Part shown: one piece after another, positions 17,678-24,804 of the stretch
Layout: each line of letters opens with the position of its first letter
How positions within the stretch are numbered: position 1 is the first letter of the stretch
Assembly (NCBI RefSeq): GCF_030823405.1
Contig: NZ_JAUSXC010000001.1
Coordinates: 2,401,001 to 2,465,000, forward strand
Source: Chryseobacterium ginsenosidimutans
Lineage (GTDB): Bacteria; Bacteroidota; Bacteroidia; Flavobacteriales; Weeksellaceae
Direction of reading: 5' to 3'
Length of the DNA: 64,000 bases
Notes under the pieces: model-generated
Database searches by the model: none
The model's input: only the letters and a program-made list of their open reading frames with translations
What the model was told of the DNA's origin: nothing
Position numbers and translations under genes: made by a program

Positions 17678-19063
17678 ATGTCCAAAAAAAAAGTAACAAT
17701 AGTATTTGATATTGGAAAAACCAATAAAAAGTTCTTTTTATTTGATAAAAATTATAAAGAAGTCGTTCGCGAATATACAGAATTACCGCTCACAACTGAT
17801 GAAGATGGCTATCCTACAGAAGATCTTGCAGCCTTGCAAAACTGGATAAAAGATAATTTTAATGCCATTCTTGATAATGAAGAATATGAAGTAAAAGCAA
17901 TCAATTTTTCCACTTATGGAGCAAGTTTTGTGCATTTGGATCAAAAAGGAAATGTTCTGACTCCTTTGTACAACTATACAAAACCAATGGATCAGGATAT
18001 TCTTGATCTTTTTTATGAAAAGCATGGCGACAAACTGAAAATTGCCCGCGAAACAGCATCCCCTCAAGCGGGAATGCTTAATTCTGGTTTGCAATTGTTT
18101 TGGCTAAAATATAAACATCCGGAAATATTCAGAAAAATTCGTTACAGTCTTCATTTACCTCAGTATTTATCGTATTTGTTTACCGGAATCTGTGTGTCAG
18201 AATTTACGTCAATAGGCTGTCACACCAATTTGTGGGATTATGACAAAGCAGATTATCACGACTGGGTGTATGAAGAAGAAATCGATGCTTTATTGCCACC
18301 AATTGTACCAACTTCTGCGAGTATCAATACTTCGTACAGAAACAAAAAAATTAAAATTGGTGTTGGAATTCACGACAGTTCTTCAGCATTATTACCTTAT
18401 ATTTTAAGCAAAAAAGAACCTTTTTTACTGCTTTCTACAGGAACGTGGAGCATTTCGTTAAATCCGTTTAATGATGAAAGCCTTACCGATGAAGACATAG
18501 AAAACAATTGTCTGAACTATATGCGAATCGACGGCAAACGTGTAAAAGCATCCCGTTTTTTTATGGGGAATGAGTATAAAATTCAGGTTGAAAAATTGTG
18601 TGCTTATTATGGAAAAGAATATGGCTTTCACAGAGAAGTGCAGTTTGATCAGGATTTATATATGCGTTTGATGAAAAATAAAAATATCTATTTTCGCTTT
18701 GAAGGCATTATTTTAAAACGGAAAATGATTACCGCAACAGATTTGAATTCATTCTCAACTTTCGAGGAAGCGTATCATCAATTGATGATCGAATTGATGG
18801 ATTTACAGATTCATACGATCACCAATGCAATAGGTAATTCAGATATAGAAAATATTTACATCGATGGCGGATTTACAGATAATGATGTCTTTATGAAACT
18901 GATGTCTCACCATTTCCAGCATTACAATGTGATGTCTACACATTCTCCGTTGGGTTCTGCGTTAGGAGCTTCTATGGTGATTTCCAACAAGAAAATAGAC
19001 GAAACTTTTCTGCAGCAGCATTATCAGATGAAAGTGCTTCAGCCTTTAATCCTTAATTTATAA
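17678..19063 (+). CDS. rhaK: FGGY-family L-rhamnulokinase
   Basis: This 461-residue cytoplasmic FGGY kinase is expected to phosphorylate L-rhamnulose at C1 to give the aldolase substrate. The two ASKHA halves are visible: FDIGKTNKKFFLFD at the start, VGIHDSSSALLPY and LLSTGTWSISLNPF in the second half, and the late motif NIYIDGGFTDNDVFMKL. The sequence alone does not fix the sugar. The assignment comes from its place between rhamnose isomerase and lactate dehydrogenase in a locus with no other kinase. Confidence 0.82.
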   Translation: MSKKKVTIVFDIGKTNKKFFLFDKNYKEVVREYTELPLTTDEDGYPTEDLAALQNWIKDNFNAILDNEEYEVKAINFSTYGASFVHLDQKGNVLTPLYNYTKPMDQDILDLFYEKHGDKLKIARETASPQAGMLNSGLQLFWLKYKHPEIFRKIRYSLHLPQYLSYLFTGICVSEFTSIGCHTNLWDYDKADYHDWVYEEEIDALLPPIVPTSASINTSYRNKKIKIGVGIHDSSSALLPYILSKKEPFLLLSTGTWSISLNPFNDESLTDEDIENNCLNYMRIDGKRVKASRFFMGNEYKIQVEKLCAYYGKEYGFHREVQFDQDLYMRLMKNKNIYFRFEGIILKRKMITATDLNSFSTFEEAYHQLMIELMDLQIHTITNAIGNSDIENIYIDGGFTDNDVFMKLMSHHFQHYNVMSTHSPLGSALGASMVISNKKIDETFLQQHYQMKVLQPLILNL

Positions 19064-19066
19064 AAC

Positions 19067-20218
19067 ATGTCATTTCCATTTGATACCAATTATGCTTCCC
19101 TTGAATTGCTGATCGAAAAAGCAAAAAAAAGAATGCCCCGTTTCGCTTTCGAATATCTGGATGGCGGCTGCAATGAAAATATCAACCGCGACAGAAATAC
19201 AAGTGAATTGCGGGATGTTCTGCTTCGTCCGCGTTACCTGAACAATAATTATGCGGAAGCCAATATGGAAACGGAATTATTTGGCGTAAAATACTCGGCT
19301 CCGTTTGGAATTTCTCCCGTTGGTCTGCAAGGTCTAATGTGGCCAAATGCGCCCGAAATTTTAGCAAAAGCAGCTTTTAAACATAATATTCCTTTTATTT
19401 TAAGCACAGTAACGACCAGCAGTCTCGAAAGAATCGCTGAATTAACAGAAGGAAAAGCCTGGTATCAGTTGTACCATCCGAGAGAAGAATGGTTGCGTGA
19501 CGATATTCTCGACCGTTGTGAAGCTTCAGGTTATGATGTTTTGTGCGTTTTATCAGATGTTCCGACTTTCGGGTACAGAGCAAAAGAAATCAGAAACGGT
19601 CTGGCAATGCCTCCGCAACTGAATTTTAGAAATGTTTCCCAAGCTTTGGCTAGACCTGAATGGTGTCTTGAAATTTTGAAACACGGCGTTCCGAGTTTTA
19701 AAACCATGGAAAAGTACATGGATAAAAATATGAATGTGAAACAATTGGGACAATTCATGAACTCTACTTTTTCAGGACGATTAAATTCAGACAGGATCAA
19801 AGCCATTCGTGATAAATGGAAAGGAAAATTGGTCATTAAAGGCGTTGCTTCCGATGAAGACGCAGCAGAAGCGGTTCGTTTAGGTTTCGACGGAATGATC
19901 ATCTCCAATCACGGTGGAAGGCAATTAGACGCAGGAGAATCTACAATTGCCGTAATCAAAGAAATCAGTGAAAAATACAAAGGTCAGATTAAAATAATGA
20001 TGGACAGCGGGATAAGAACCGGCCCGGATGTGGCACGTGCTTTAAGCTGTGGCGCCGAATTTACCTTTATGGGAAGAACATTTATGTATGCAGTTGGAGC
20101 CTTGGGTGACAAAGGTGGTGATCACATTATTGAAATGCTAAAAATGCAGTTCAGACAGGTGATGGAGCAGGTTTGTTGTGATACGCCAGAGGAGTTGCAA
20201 AACTTTAGAGTGAAGTAA
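19067..20218 (+). CDS. lldD: FMN-dependent L-lactate dehydrogenase / alpha-hydroxy-acid oxidase
   Basis: This 383-residue enzyme would oxidise L-lactate, made from rhamnose by the aldolase/dehydrogenase fusion, to pyruvate. It has the FMN-dependent alpha-hydroxy-acid dehydrogenase features: FAFEYLDGGCNENIN, APFGISPVGLQGLMWP, KGVASDEDAAEAVRLGFDG and the active-site SNHGGRQLDAGES (catalytic His plus substrate Arg), then MDSGIRTGPDVARAL. It starts 3 nt after the kinase stop codon, so the two are co-transcribed. Substrate choice among small L-2-hydroxy acids is inferred from the pathway. Confidence 0.88.
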   Translation: MSFPFDTNYASLELLIEKAKKRMPRFAFEYLDGGCNENINRDRNTSELRDVLLRPRYLNNNYAEANMETELFGVKYSAPFGISPVGLQGLMWPNAPEILAKAAFKHNIPFILSTVTTSSLERIAELTEGKAWYQLYHPREEWLRDDILDRCEASGYDVLCVLSDVPTFGYRAKEIRNGLAMPPQLNFRNVSQALARPEWCLEILKHGVPSFKTMEKYMDKNMNVKQLGQFMNSTFSGRLNSDRIKAIRDKWKGKLVIKGVASDEDAAEAVRLGFDGMIISNHGGRQLDAGESTIAVIKEISEKYKGQIKIMMDSGIRTGPDVARALSCGAEFTFMGRTFMYAVGALGDKGGDHIIEMLKMQFRQVMEQVCCDTPEELQNFRVK

Positions 20219-20251
20219 AACAGAATATTTTCAGATTTAAATATCTAAATT

Positions 20252-20283
20252 AAAAATTCGTAAGGCTGTCTTTGCGAATTTTT
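20252..20283 (+). terminator. Probable terminator after the lactate dehydrogenase gene
   Basis: The perfect 9-bp arms AAAAATTCG and CGAATTTTT are separated by 14 nt, and the downstream arm is itself T-rich. It lies 34 nt after the stop codon and shares TTTGCGAATT with the terminator on the other strand at 20508. Confidence 0.6.
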
Positions 20284-20377
20284 GTTATTATTCAAAACAA
20301 ATTGGCTTTAGCCGAAATTTATAACTTTAAGTGTTAATTCTTTAACGAAAAGATTTAATATTAAAAGGCATTACTTG

Positions 20378-20453
20378 AAGGAGCAAAGTAAGGCGACAAA
20401 GTTGCTGATGAAGCTTAATCAGATCAATTTATTGATTCCACTCTTTGCTCCTT
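20378..20453. repeat. Inverted repeat with 54-nt internal segment
   Basis: The exact 11-bp arms AAGGAGCAAAG and CTTTGCTCCTT enclose 54 nt that contain further short complementary pieces (AATCA/TGATT). It lies in the gap between two convergent genes. A small structured RNA or a non-autonomous repeat is possible; nothing decides between them. Confidence 0.4.
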
Positions 20454-20507
20454 AAAATATTCAGAATGATAAATAAAACTTTGCGTTAAAAAACTTAAAC
20501 AGTTTCA

Positions 20508-20539
20508 AAATAAAAACTCGCAAAGATAACCTTGCGAAT
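20508..20539 (-). terminator. Terminator of the SnoaL-like gene
   Basis: Read on the minus strand, a 10-bp stem (ATTCGCAAGG / CTTTGCGAGT, two wobble pairs) with a TTAT loop is followed by TTTTTATTTT. It lies 22 nt after the stop codon of the gene at 20562-21005. Confidence 0.7.
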
Positions 20540-20561
20540 TTTGTTTATTATAATTGAAAAT

Positions 20562-21005
20562 TTATTTCTTCTTCTCCGACTTCACCGCTTGTCTCGCCAA
20601 CAATTTCCAGTCGTTTTTCACTTTAATCCAGACCAATAAAATATCCAAAGTCACATCGCCCGGAGCTTTTCCCAGATCTGCCGTCGTTGCATAAAAATGA
20701 TGGCGAACAATTGCCGTATTGCCAACGATACTGATATTTTGATTGGTAATATCAATGGTTACAAAATCTGATTTTTTACTCACTAGTTTGTCGACAAATT
20801 CTGTTGCATCGTCTATATGACCTCCCGAATGTCCGTAAGTCAATTCCGGCACAATCAAAGTTTCCAATGCAGATTTATCGCCACTTATCATGGCTAATCT
20901 TAGCTTTTCGGCAGCATTTGTAACGATATCTTTATCATTTTTTTTCTGTCCGGATACAGAAAGTGCCATTAAAAAACTCATGGCAAAAATTAATTTCTTA
21001 ATCAT
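20562..21005 (-). CDS. Secreted SnoaL/DUF4440-like (NTF2 fold) protein
   Basis: This 147-residue protein has a signal peptide (MIKKLIFAMSFLMALSVSGQ) and an NTF2-like body: AAEKLRLAMISGDKSALETLI, ELTYGHSGGHIDDATEFVDKL, IVRHHFYATT and LLVWIKVKNDWKLLARQAV. Such cone-shaped folds bind small ligands or catalyse simple eliminations and isomerisations; the activity here is unknown. The frame runs 16 codons upstream through the operator palindrome, so the ATG at 21005, which starts the signal peptide, is chosen. It is transcribed after the GntR gene, and a perfect operator-like palindrome lies 33 nt before its start, so it is probably part of the sugar regulon. Confidence 0.75.
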   Translation of the reverse strand: MIKKLIFAMSFLMALSVSGQKKNDKDIVTNAAEKLRLAMISGDKSALETLIVPELTYGHSGGHIDDATEFVDKLVSKKSDFVTIDITNQNISIVGNTAIVRHHFYATTADLGKAPGDVTLDILLVWIKVKNDWKLLARQAVKSEKKK

Positions 21006-21037
21006 AATAACTTTATATTTTAATTTTATATATTTGA

Positions 21038-21049
21038 GCAATCGATTGC
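21038..21049. promoter_or_regulatory. Perfect operator-like palindrome GCAATCGATTGC (copy 3)
   Basis: This is a fully symmetric 12-mer between the GntR gene and the SnoaL-like gene. The near-identical copies at 2536-2547 and 6884-6895 suggest one regulator acting on the esterase/lyase region, rhaT and this gene. The LacI-style centre CG suggests a LacI-family protein encoded outside the window, or the GntR regulator encoded next door. Confidence 0.55.
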
Positions 21050-21097
21050 ACAAAGTTTAACTTTCCAATAAAAATAAGTTTCTAAATAAATGATTAT

Positions 21098-22144
21098 CTA
21101 CAAAGAATCCCTTTGGATAAATTTAAAAACATTGTTTACAGATTCTTTTTTATTTTTTAAAATCATATAGGCGGCAGATTCTCCCATTGCTTTAAAATCT
21201 GTAGTAATAACGGTAATCCCAAGCAATTCTTTAAGAGGTGTTTCGTTGTAGGAAATAATTCCGATGTCTTTGCCTAATTCTAAATTTTTCTGTCTGATCT
21301 GCTTTACTAAATTGACCAGATCACGTTCCCGAATGGTGATGAAAATATCTTTATCCTGTAATTCCATATCAGGATAAATTTCATCAAGAATTTCATAATC
21401 AAGCTTAAAATCTTTACAGAATTTCTCAAACCCCCTTACAATACGGAAAGGATAGGGATGAATCGATTTATCAGGATAAACTAGAATAATTTTTTCGTAT
21501 TTCTTTATCTTGTCTAAGCCTTCTTCCAGGGCATTGTAAATATCATGTTCGAAATCTTGGAAAATTGAGCCGTATTCTCCGGAGATATTTGGTTTTACAT
21601 TATCTAATAATAAAAGTTTATTTTTAGGAATCTGCTCAATCATATCTAAAACTTCCTGTGTTGAACTGGTATGTTTTGACTGTTCGTCCCGAAAATGAGG
21701 CATGATAACATAATAATCAAATCCGCCCAGATTTTTCTTTAAAGAATTAATGAAAAGCGTTTCATCACAATGGTAAATGTACATCTCAACATTGCCTTTG
21801 GTACCGATTGCATTGACGAAATAATTGTAAATCATCATTTTATAAGTACTCGGTTTGTTGATTAAAAAGAAAATATTGATGATATCATTTTTATTGATAC
21901 GCGAAATGTAATATCCTTTTCCTTTTACAGACTCGATAATCTGCCTTTTTCGAAGCTCTTTATAGGCTTTTTCTACCGTATCTCTTGAAAGAAAGCAAGA
22001 TTCACTAAGCTCATTGATGGAAGGTATTTTTTCTCCGATTTTAATTTCTCCACCATCAATTCCGTTTAGGATTGAATCTACAATTTGTTTGTATTTGGGA
22101 ACTCTGGAATGTTCATTTATCTGTATTTCAAATGTTTCTGCCAT
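21098..22144 (-). CDS. GntR-family transcriptional regulator with sugar-binding-like C-terminal domain
   Basis: This 348-residue regulator has an N-terminal winged helix (PKYKQIVDSILNGIDGGEIK, then IPSINELSESCFLSRDTVEK and the wing SVKGKGYYISR). Residues about 85-345 look like a periplasmic-binding-protein/LacI-type effector domain (FDYYVIMPHFRD, KIILVYPDKSIHPYPFRIVRGFE, ITVITTDFKAMGESAAYMIL). This layout is common for Bacteroidota sugar regulators. It sits between the rhamnose catabolic genes and the minus-strand glycosidases, so it is the best candidate regulator of the locus. The effector, probably rhamnose or a derivative, is inferred. Confidence 0.85.
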   Translation of the reverse strand: MAETFEIQINEHSRVPKYKQIVDSILNGIDGGEIKIGEKIPSINELSESCFLSRDTVEKAYKELRKRQIIESVKGKGYYISRINKNDIINIFFLINKPSTYKMMIYNYFVNAIGTKGNVEMYIYHCDETLFINSLKKNLGGFDYYVIMPHFRDEQSKHTSSTQEVLDMIEQIPKNKLLLLDNVKPNISGEYGSIFQDFEHDIYNALEEGLDKIKKYEKIILVYPDKSIHPYPFRIVRGFEKFCKDFKLDYEILDEIYPDMELQDKDIFITIRERDLVNLVKQIRQKNLELGKDIGIISYNETPLKELLGITVITTDFKAMGESAAYMILKNKKESVNNVFKFIQRDSL

Positions 22145-22323
22145 GGCTTTTCAGATAGGAGAGATTAAAACGGTTTAAAAAATCTAATTTATAAAAAATT
22201 AACCAACGATTATAGATAAATTGTAAAATTTATGTCAATACACTTATATTTTTTGTAATTATTGAAGATAAGCCTAAATAGGTGAAATTTACTGAATATA
22301 TAAAAAGAATAATGATAAAATAT

Positions 22324-22350
22324 AAAAAAAGCCTGCCGTTTCCGACAGAC
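22324..22350 (-). terminator. Terminator after the six-hairpin glycosidase gene
   Basis: On the minus strand an 8-bp stem (GTCTGTCG / CGGCAGGC, with wobble pairs) is followed by a run of T residues. It lies 25 nt downstream of the stop codon at 22376. Confidence 0.7.
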
Positions 22351-22375
22351 CTCAGTAATATGAATGTAAGTGATT

Positions 22376-24511
22376 TTAAGGCATTTTCTTGAATCCTTCT
22401 GCTTTTATTTTCCAGGTTCCGTCTTTTGGGAAACCAGGATATTGACCTGTCGAATTGTCCCAACCTTCGAGCATCATTGCAACAGCTGCTAAAGTTCCTC
22501 CGTTTCCAGGAAGATAAATTCTTAGACGTCCGTCCTGATAATTATGTCCGTTTTTTAAATAGGTATTGGTCTGAATGTTCATAAAAAGTGCATCCAAAGC
22601 TTTATTTGGAAGTCCTAATCTTGCAGCATTCATAGCGGTCATAGGGAAGTCCCAACCCCATGTATGTTCCCAGTTCCATCTTTCCCAAACAATCTCGAGT
22701 GTATTTTTCATTATTTTTTTGTCAAGCTTCGGAGATTCAGGAACCATTCCGAGTGCACCCAAAACTGCCGGATGATCGGTCATCCATTTTGGAAAGGTGA
22801 AAGAATCTTTCGCTGATTCCGTTGATAAATAAACACCATCCTGAACCGGAAGGGGAGCTAATTTATTGATCACATCATCCCATTTTTTATCTCTTGGCTG
22901 TCCCAATCTTTCTTTCCATTCTTGAGCTGTTTTCAGCGCCCAATCCCAATATGCTACTTCATAAGTTGGGTTATAAGTGTCTTTTGCAGGGAAAACTTCC
23001 TGCGCTGGAATTACTCCTTTACCCAAATTATATCGGTTTTTTTCTTTATCATAAGTTGCAAAATCTGCCATAAAATCAGCCGTTGCAAAAATCAAATCTT
23101 TATATTTTTCCAATACTTTTTTATCCTTGCTGTTGCGGTACAAAAGTTCAGTCATATAAATAATGTGTGGCTGTTCCCAAATTAAAAATGCAGCAACGGA
23201 AGATGGACTTTCGTTTCCATCATTGTCAGACATTTTAATCCATCTTACGCCTTTATATCCCTGTCTTTCTGCCAGTTTTTTAGCTTTATCAAAACTTCTG
23301 AAATAATAATCCAGTTGCTTATCCAAAATCTCAGGTCTTCCCCACAAAGCATAATGTACGCCGTGCCACCAATGCATTTCGGTGTGTGGTTTTCCGTACC
23401 AGCTGTTGAATGTCAAACCCGTTTCCTGTGGTGGATTGCTTCCTCCACACTGAACTTTCGTTAAATATTCTGATAAAATAATTCTTCGCTCCAATTCATT
23501 GGCTCTTGGATCTGTACTTCCTTCAAAATCAACGGCTGCACCGCTTTCCCAGAAATTTTTCCAGCCAGAAGTACTTTCTTTTTCGGCATCAGCGAATAAA
23601 GTTCTGTTAGATTGTTGATTTTTAGCAGAAAACTCTACGCTCAATTCTACTGTTTTGTTTTTATTCGAAGGTTCGTAAACAAAATAATGTTTTCCAGCCT
23701 CACGTAGTTTTCCTTCCGTAAAACTTAATTGCGTATAGTAATCTGTGCTTTGCAGTTTATGCTGAATCAAACCTTGCGTTGACTGAGAAGAAACTATTTT
23801 CGAAGAATGGTCATTTTCGTTTCCGTAAAAAGCGGCATCATCCAAGAATTGTCCAGTCGGAGAAGGGTAGCGCGCGAAGATTTTCAGTTTGCCTTTAGCA
23901 ATCAAATCAGATTCAATTTTCAATCCGATTTTATCTGAATTTTGGAAAGAAGCAGTCCACACTTTTACCGGAGCTCCTTCCAAAGTAAATTCACTCGTAA
24001 TAATTCCTGTCCACAAATCAATTTTCTGATTGATGTTGGTCAAATCTGCAATTTTCGCTTGCTGTCCATCTTTTTTAGTCAGTTCAATCCCAATATTTCC
24101 CAACTGCAAACGATGCTGGTTCACACGAAAATATTCAACCGCACCTTTATTTCTTTCCGGTTCTTTGATTTGAACAGAGTACAAAGCTTTTCGCCCATCG
24201 TTATTGAAATCATAAGGCTTTAAAGTTTCCTCAAACTTGTAATTTTCCTTATTTGGAAAACTGTTCCAGCCCCATTCAGACTGGGTTCCCAAAGAAACAC
24301 CGTTTTTGTAATACTCAGGGAACGACTGCATTCCGGTGATGTCAACCGTGTAAGCAAATTTTCCGTTTCCAACCGTTAAAGTAGAAAGTGTGTCGGCTTT
24401 GGTGTTGACCACATTATGCCGCTGAACGACCTTCTTTCGGTCAATTTTCTGAGCATTCATAGAAGAAAATCCCATCAGGAAAATCCCAAGATATATTGTA
24501 ATTCTTTTCAT
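22376..24511 (-). CDS. Secreted six-hairpin glycoside hydrolase-like protein
   Basis: This 711-residue protein has a signal peptide ending in SSMNAQ. Residues about 30-300 look like a beta-sandwich domain, and residues about 330-690 like an (alpha/alpha)6 barrel with conserved-looking aromatic and acidic stretches (SWYGKPHTEMHWWHGVHY, KMSDNDGNESPSSVAAFLIW, NWEHTWGWDFPMTAMNAARL). This resembles the GH65/GH95/GH78 group of inverting enzymes, but I cannot place it in a CAZy family. Given its position it probably removes a sugar decorating rhamnogalacturonan. It is the third gene of the minus-strand enzyme cluster, separated from the second by a repeat-filled gap. Confidence 0.6.
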   Translation of the reverse strand: MKRITIYLGIFLMGFSSMNAQKIDRKKVVQRHNVVNTKADTLSTLTVGNGKFAYTVDITGMQSFPEYYKNGVSLGTQSEWGWNSFPNKENYKFEETLKPYDFNNDGRKALYSVQIKEPERNKGAVEYFRVNQHRLQLGNIGIELTKKDGQQAKIADLTNINQKIDLWTGIITSEFTLEGAPVKVWTASFQNSDKIGLKIESDLIAKGKLKIFARYPSPTGQFLDDAAFYGNENDHSSKIVSSQSTQGLIQHKLQSTDYYTQLSFTEGKLREAGKHYFVYEPSNKNKTVELSVEFSAKNQQSNRTLFADAEKESTSGWKNFWESGAAVDFEGSTDPRANELERRIILSEYLTKVQCGGSNPPQETGLTFNSWYGKPHTEMHWWHGVHYALWGRPEILDKQLDYYFRSFDKAKKLAERQGYKGVRWIKMSDNDGNESPSSVAAFLIWEQPHIIYMTELLYRNSKDKKVLEKYKDLIFATADFMADFATYDKEKNRYNLGKGVIPAQEVFPAKDTYNPTYEVAYWDWALKTAQEWKERLGQPRDKKWDDVINKLAPLPVQDGVYLSTESAKDSFTFPKWMTDHPAVLGALGMVPESPKLDKKIMKNTLEIVWERWNWEHTWGWDFPMTAMNAARLGLPNKALDALFMNIQTNTYLKNGHNYQDGRLRIYLPGNGGTLAAVAMMLEGWDNSTGQYPGFPKDGTWKIKAEGFKKMP

Positions 24512-24559
24512 TTTCTTTTATTTAGGTAATACAAATTATTCAATGTTATATTTTATTTT

Positions 24560-24641
24560 GGGCAGCTTTTTCCGCCTTCCACTCCCAATCTTTTATTCGT
24601 CGTTCCTCCTCACAAAAGGATTTCCGTTCAAGTCGGGCTGC
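24560..24641. repeat. GGGCAGC...GGGCTGC intergenic repeat element, copy R3
   Basis: This is an 82-bp relative of R1 and R2 in the gap between two minus-strand glycosidase genes. Its centre has CAATCTTTTATTCGTCG in place of the R1 centre, making it intermediate between R1/R2 and the diverged copy R4. Confidence 0.72.
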
Positions 24642-24718
24642 AATAACTTTCGTTTAAAATAGAACAACATTAATTTCAATTGTTATTTTCGAATAGTTAT
24701 CAATAGTTATCAGCTTTA

Positions 24719-24789
24719 GCCAAAATTTAAACTAAGTTTTGGCTAAAGCCTCAATAATTCTATTTCTACAAGACGGGCTAAAGCCCGTC
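24719..24789. repeat. Two short palindromes (GCCAAAA/TTTTGGC and GACGGGCT/AGCCCGTC)
   Basis: The first pair of 7-nt arms spans about 24720-24742 and is followed by an 8-bp-arm palindrome at 24772-24789. Related TTTAGCCAAAACTTATAA and TTTAGCCGAAATTTATAA pieces occur at 2772 and 20307. These fit small degenerate intergenic repeats; a weak terminator role for the upstream gene cannot be excluded. Confidence 0.45.
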
Positions 24790-24804
24790 CCTATTGATTA
24801 AATC

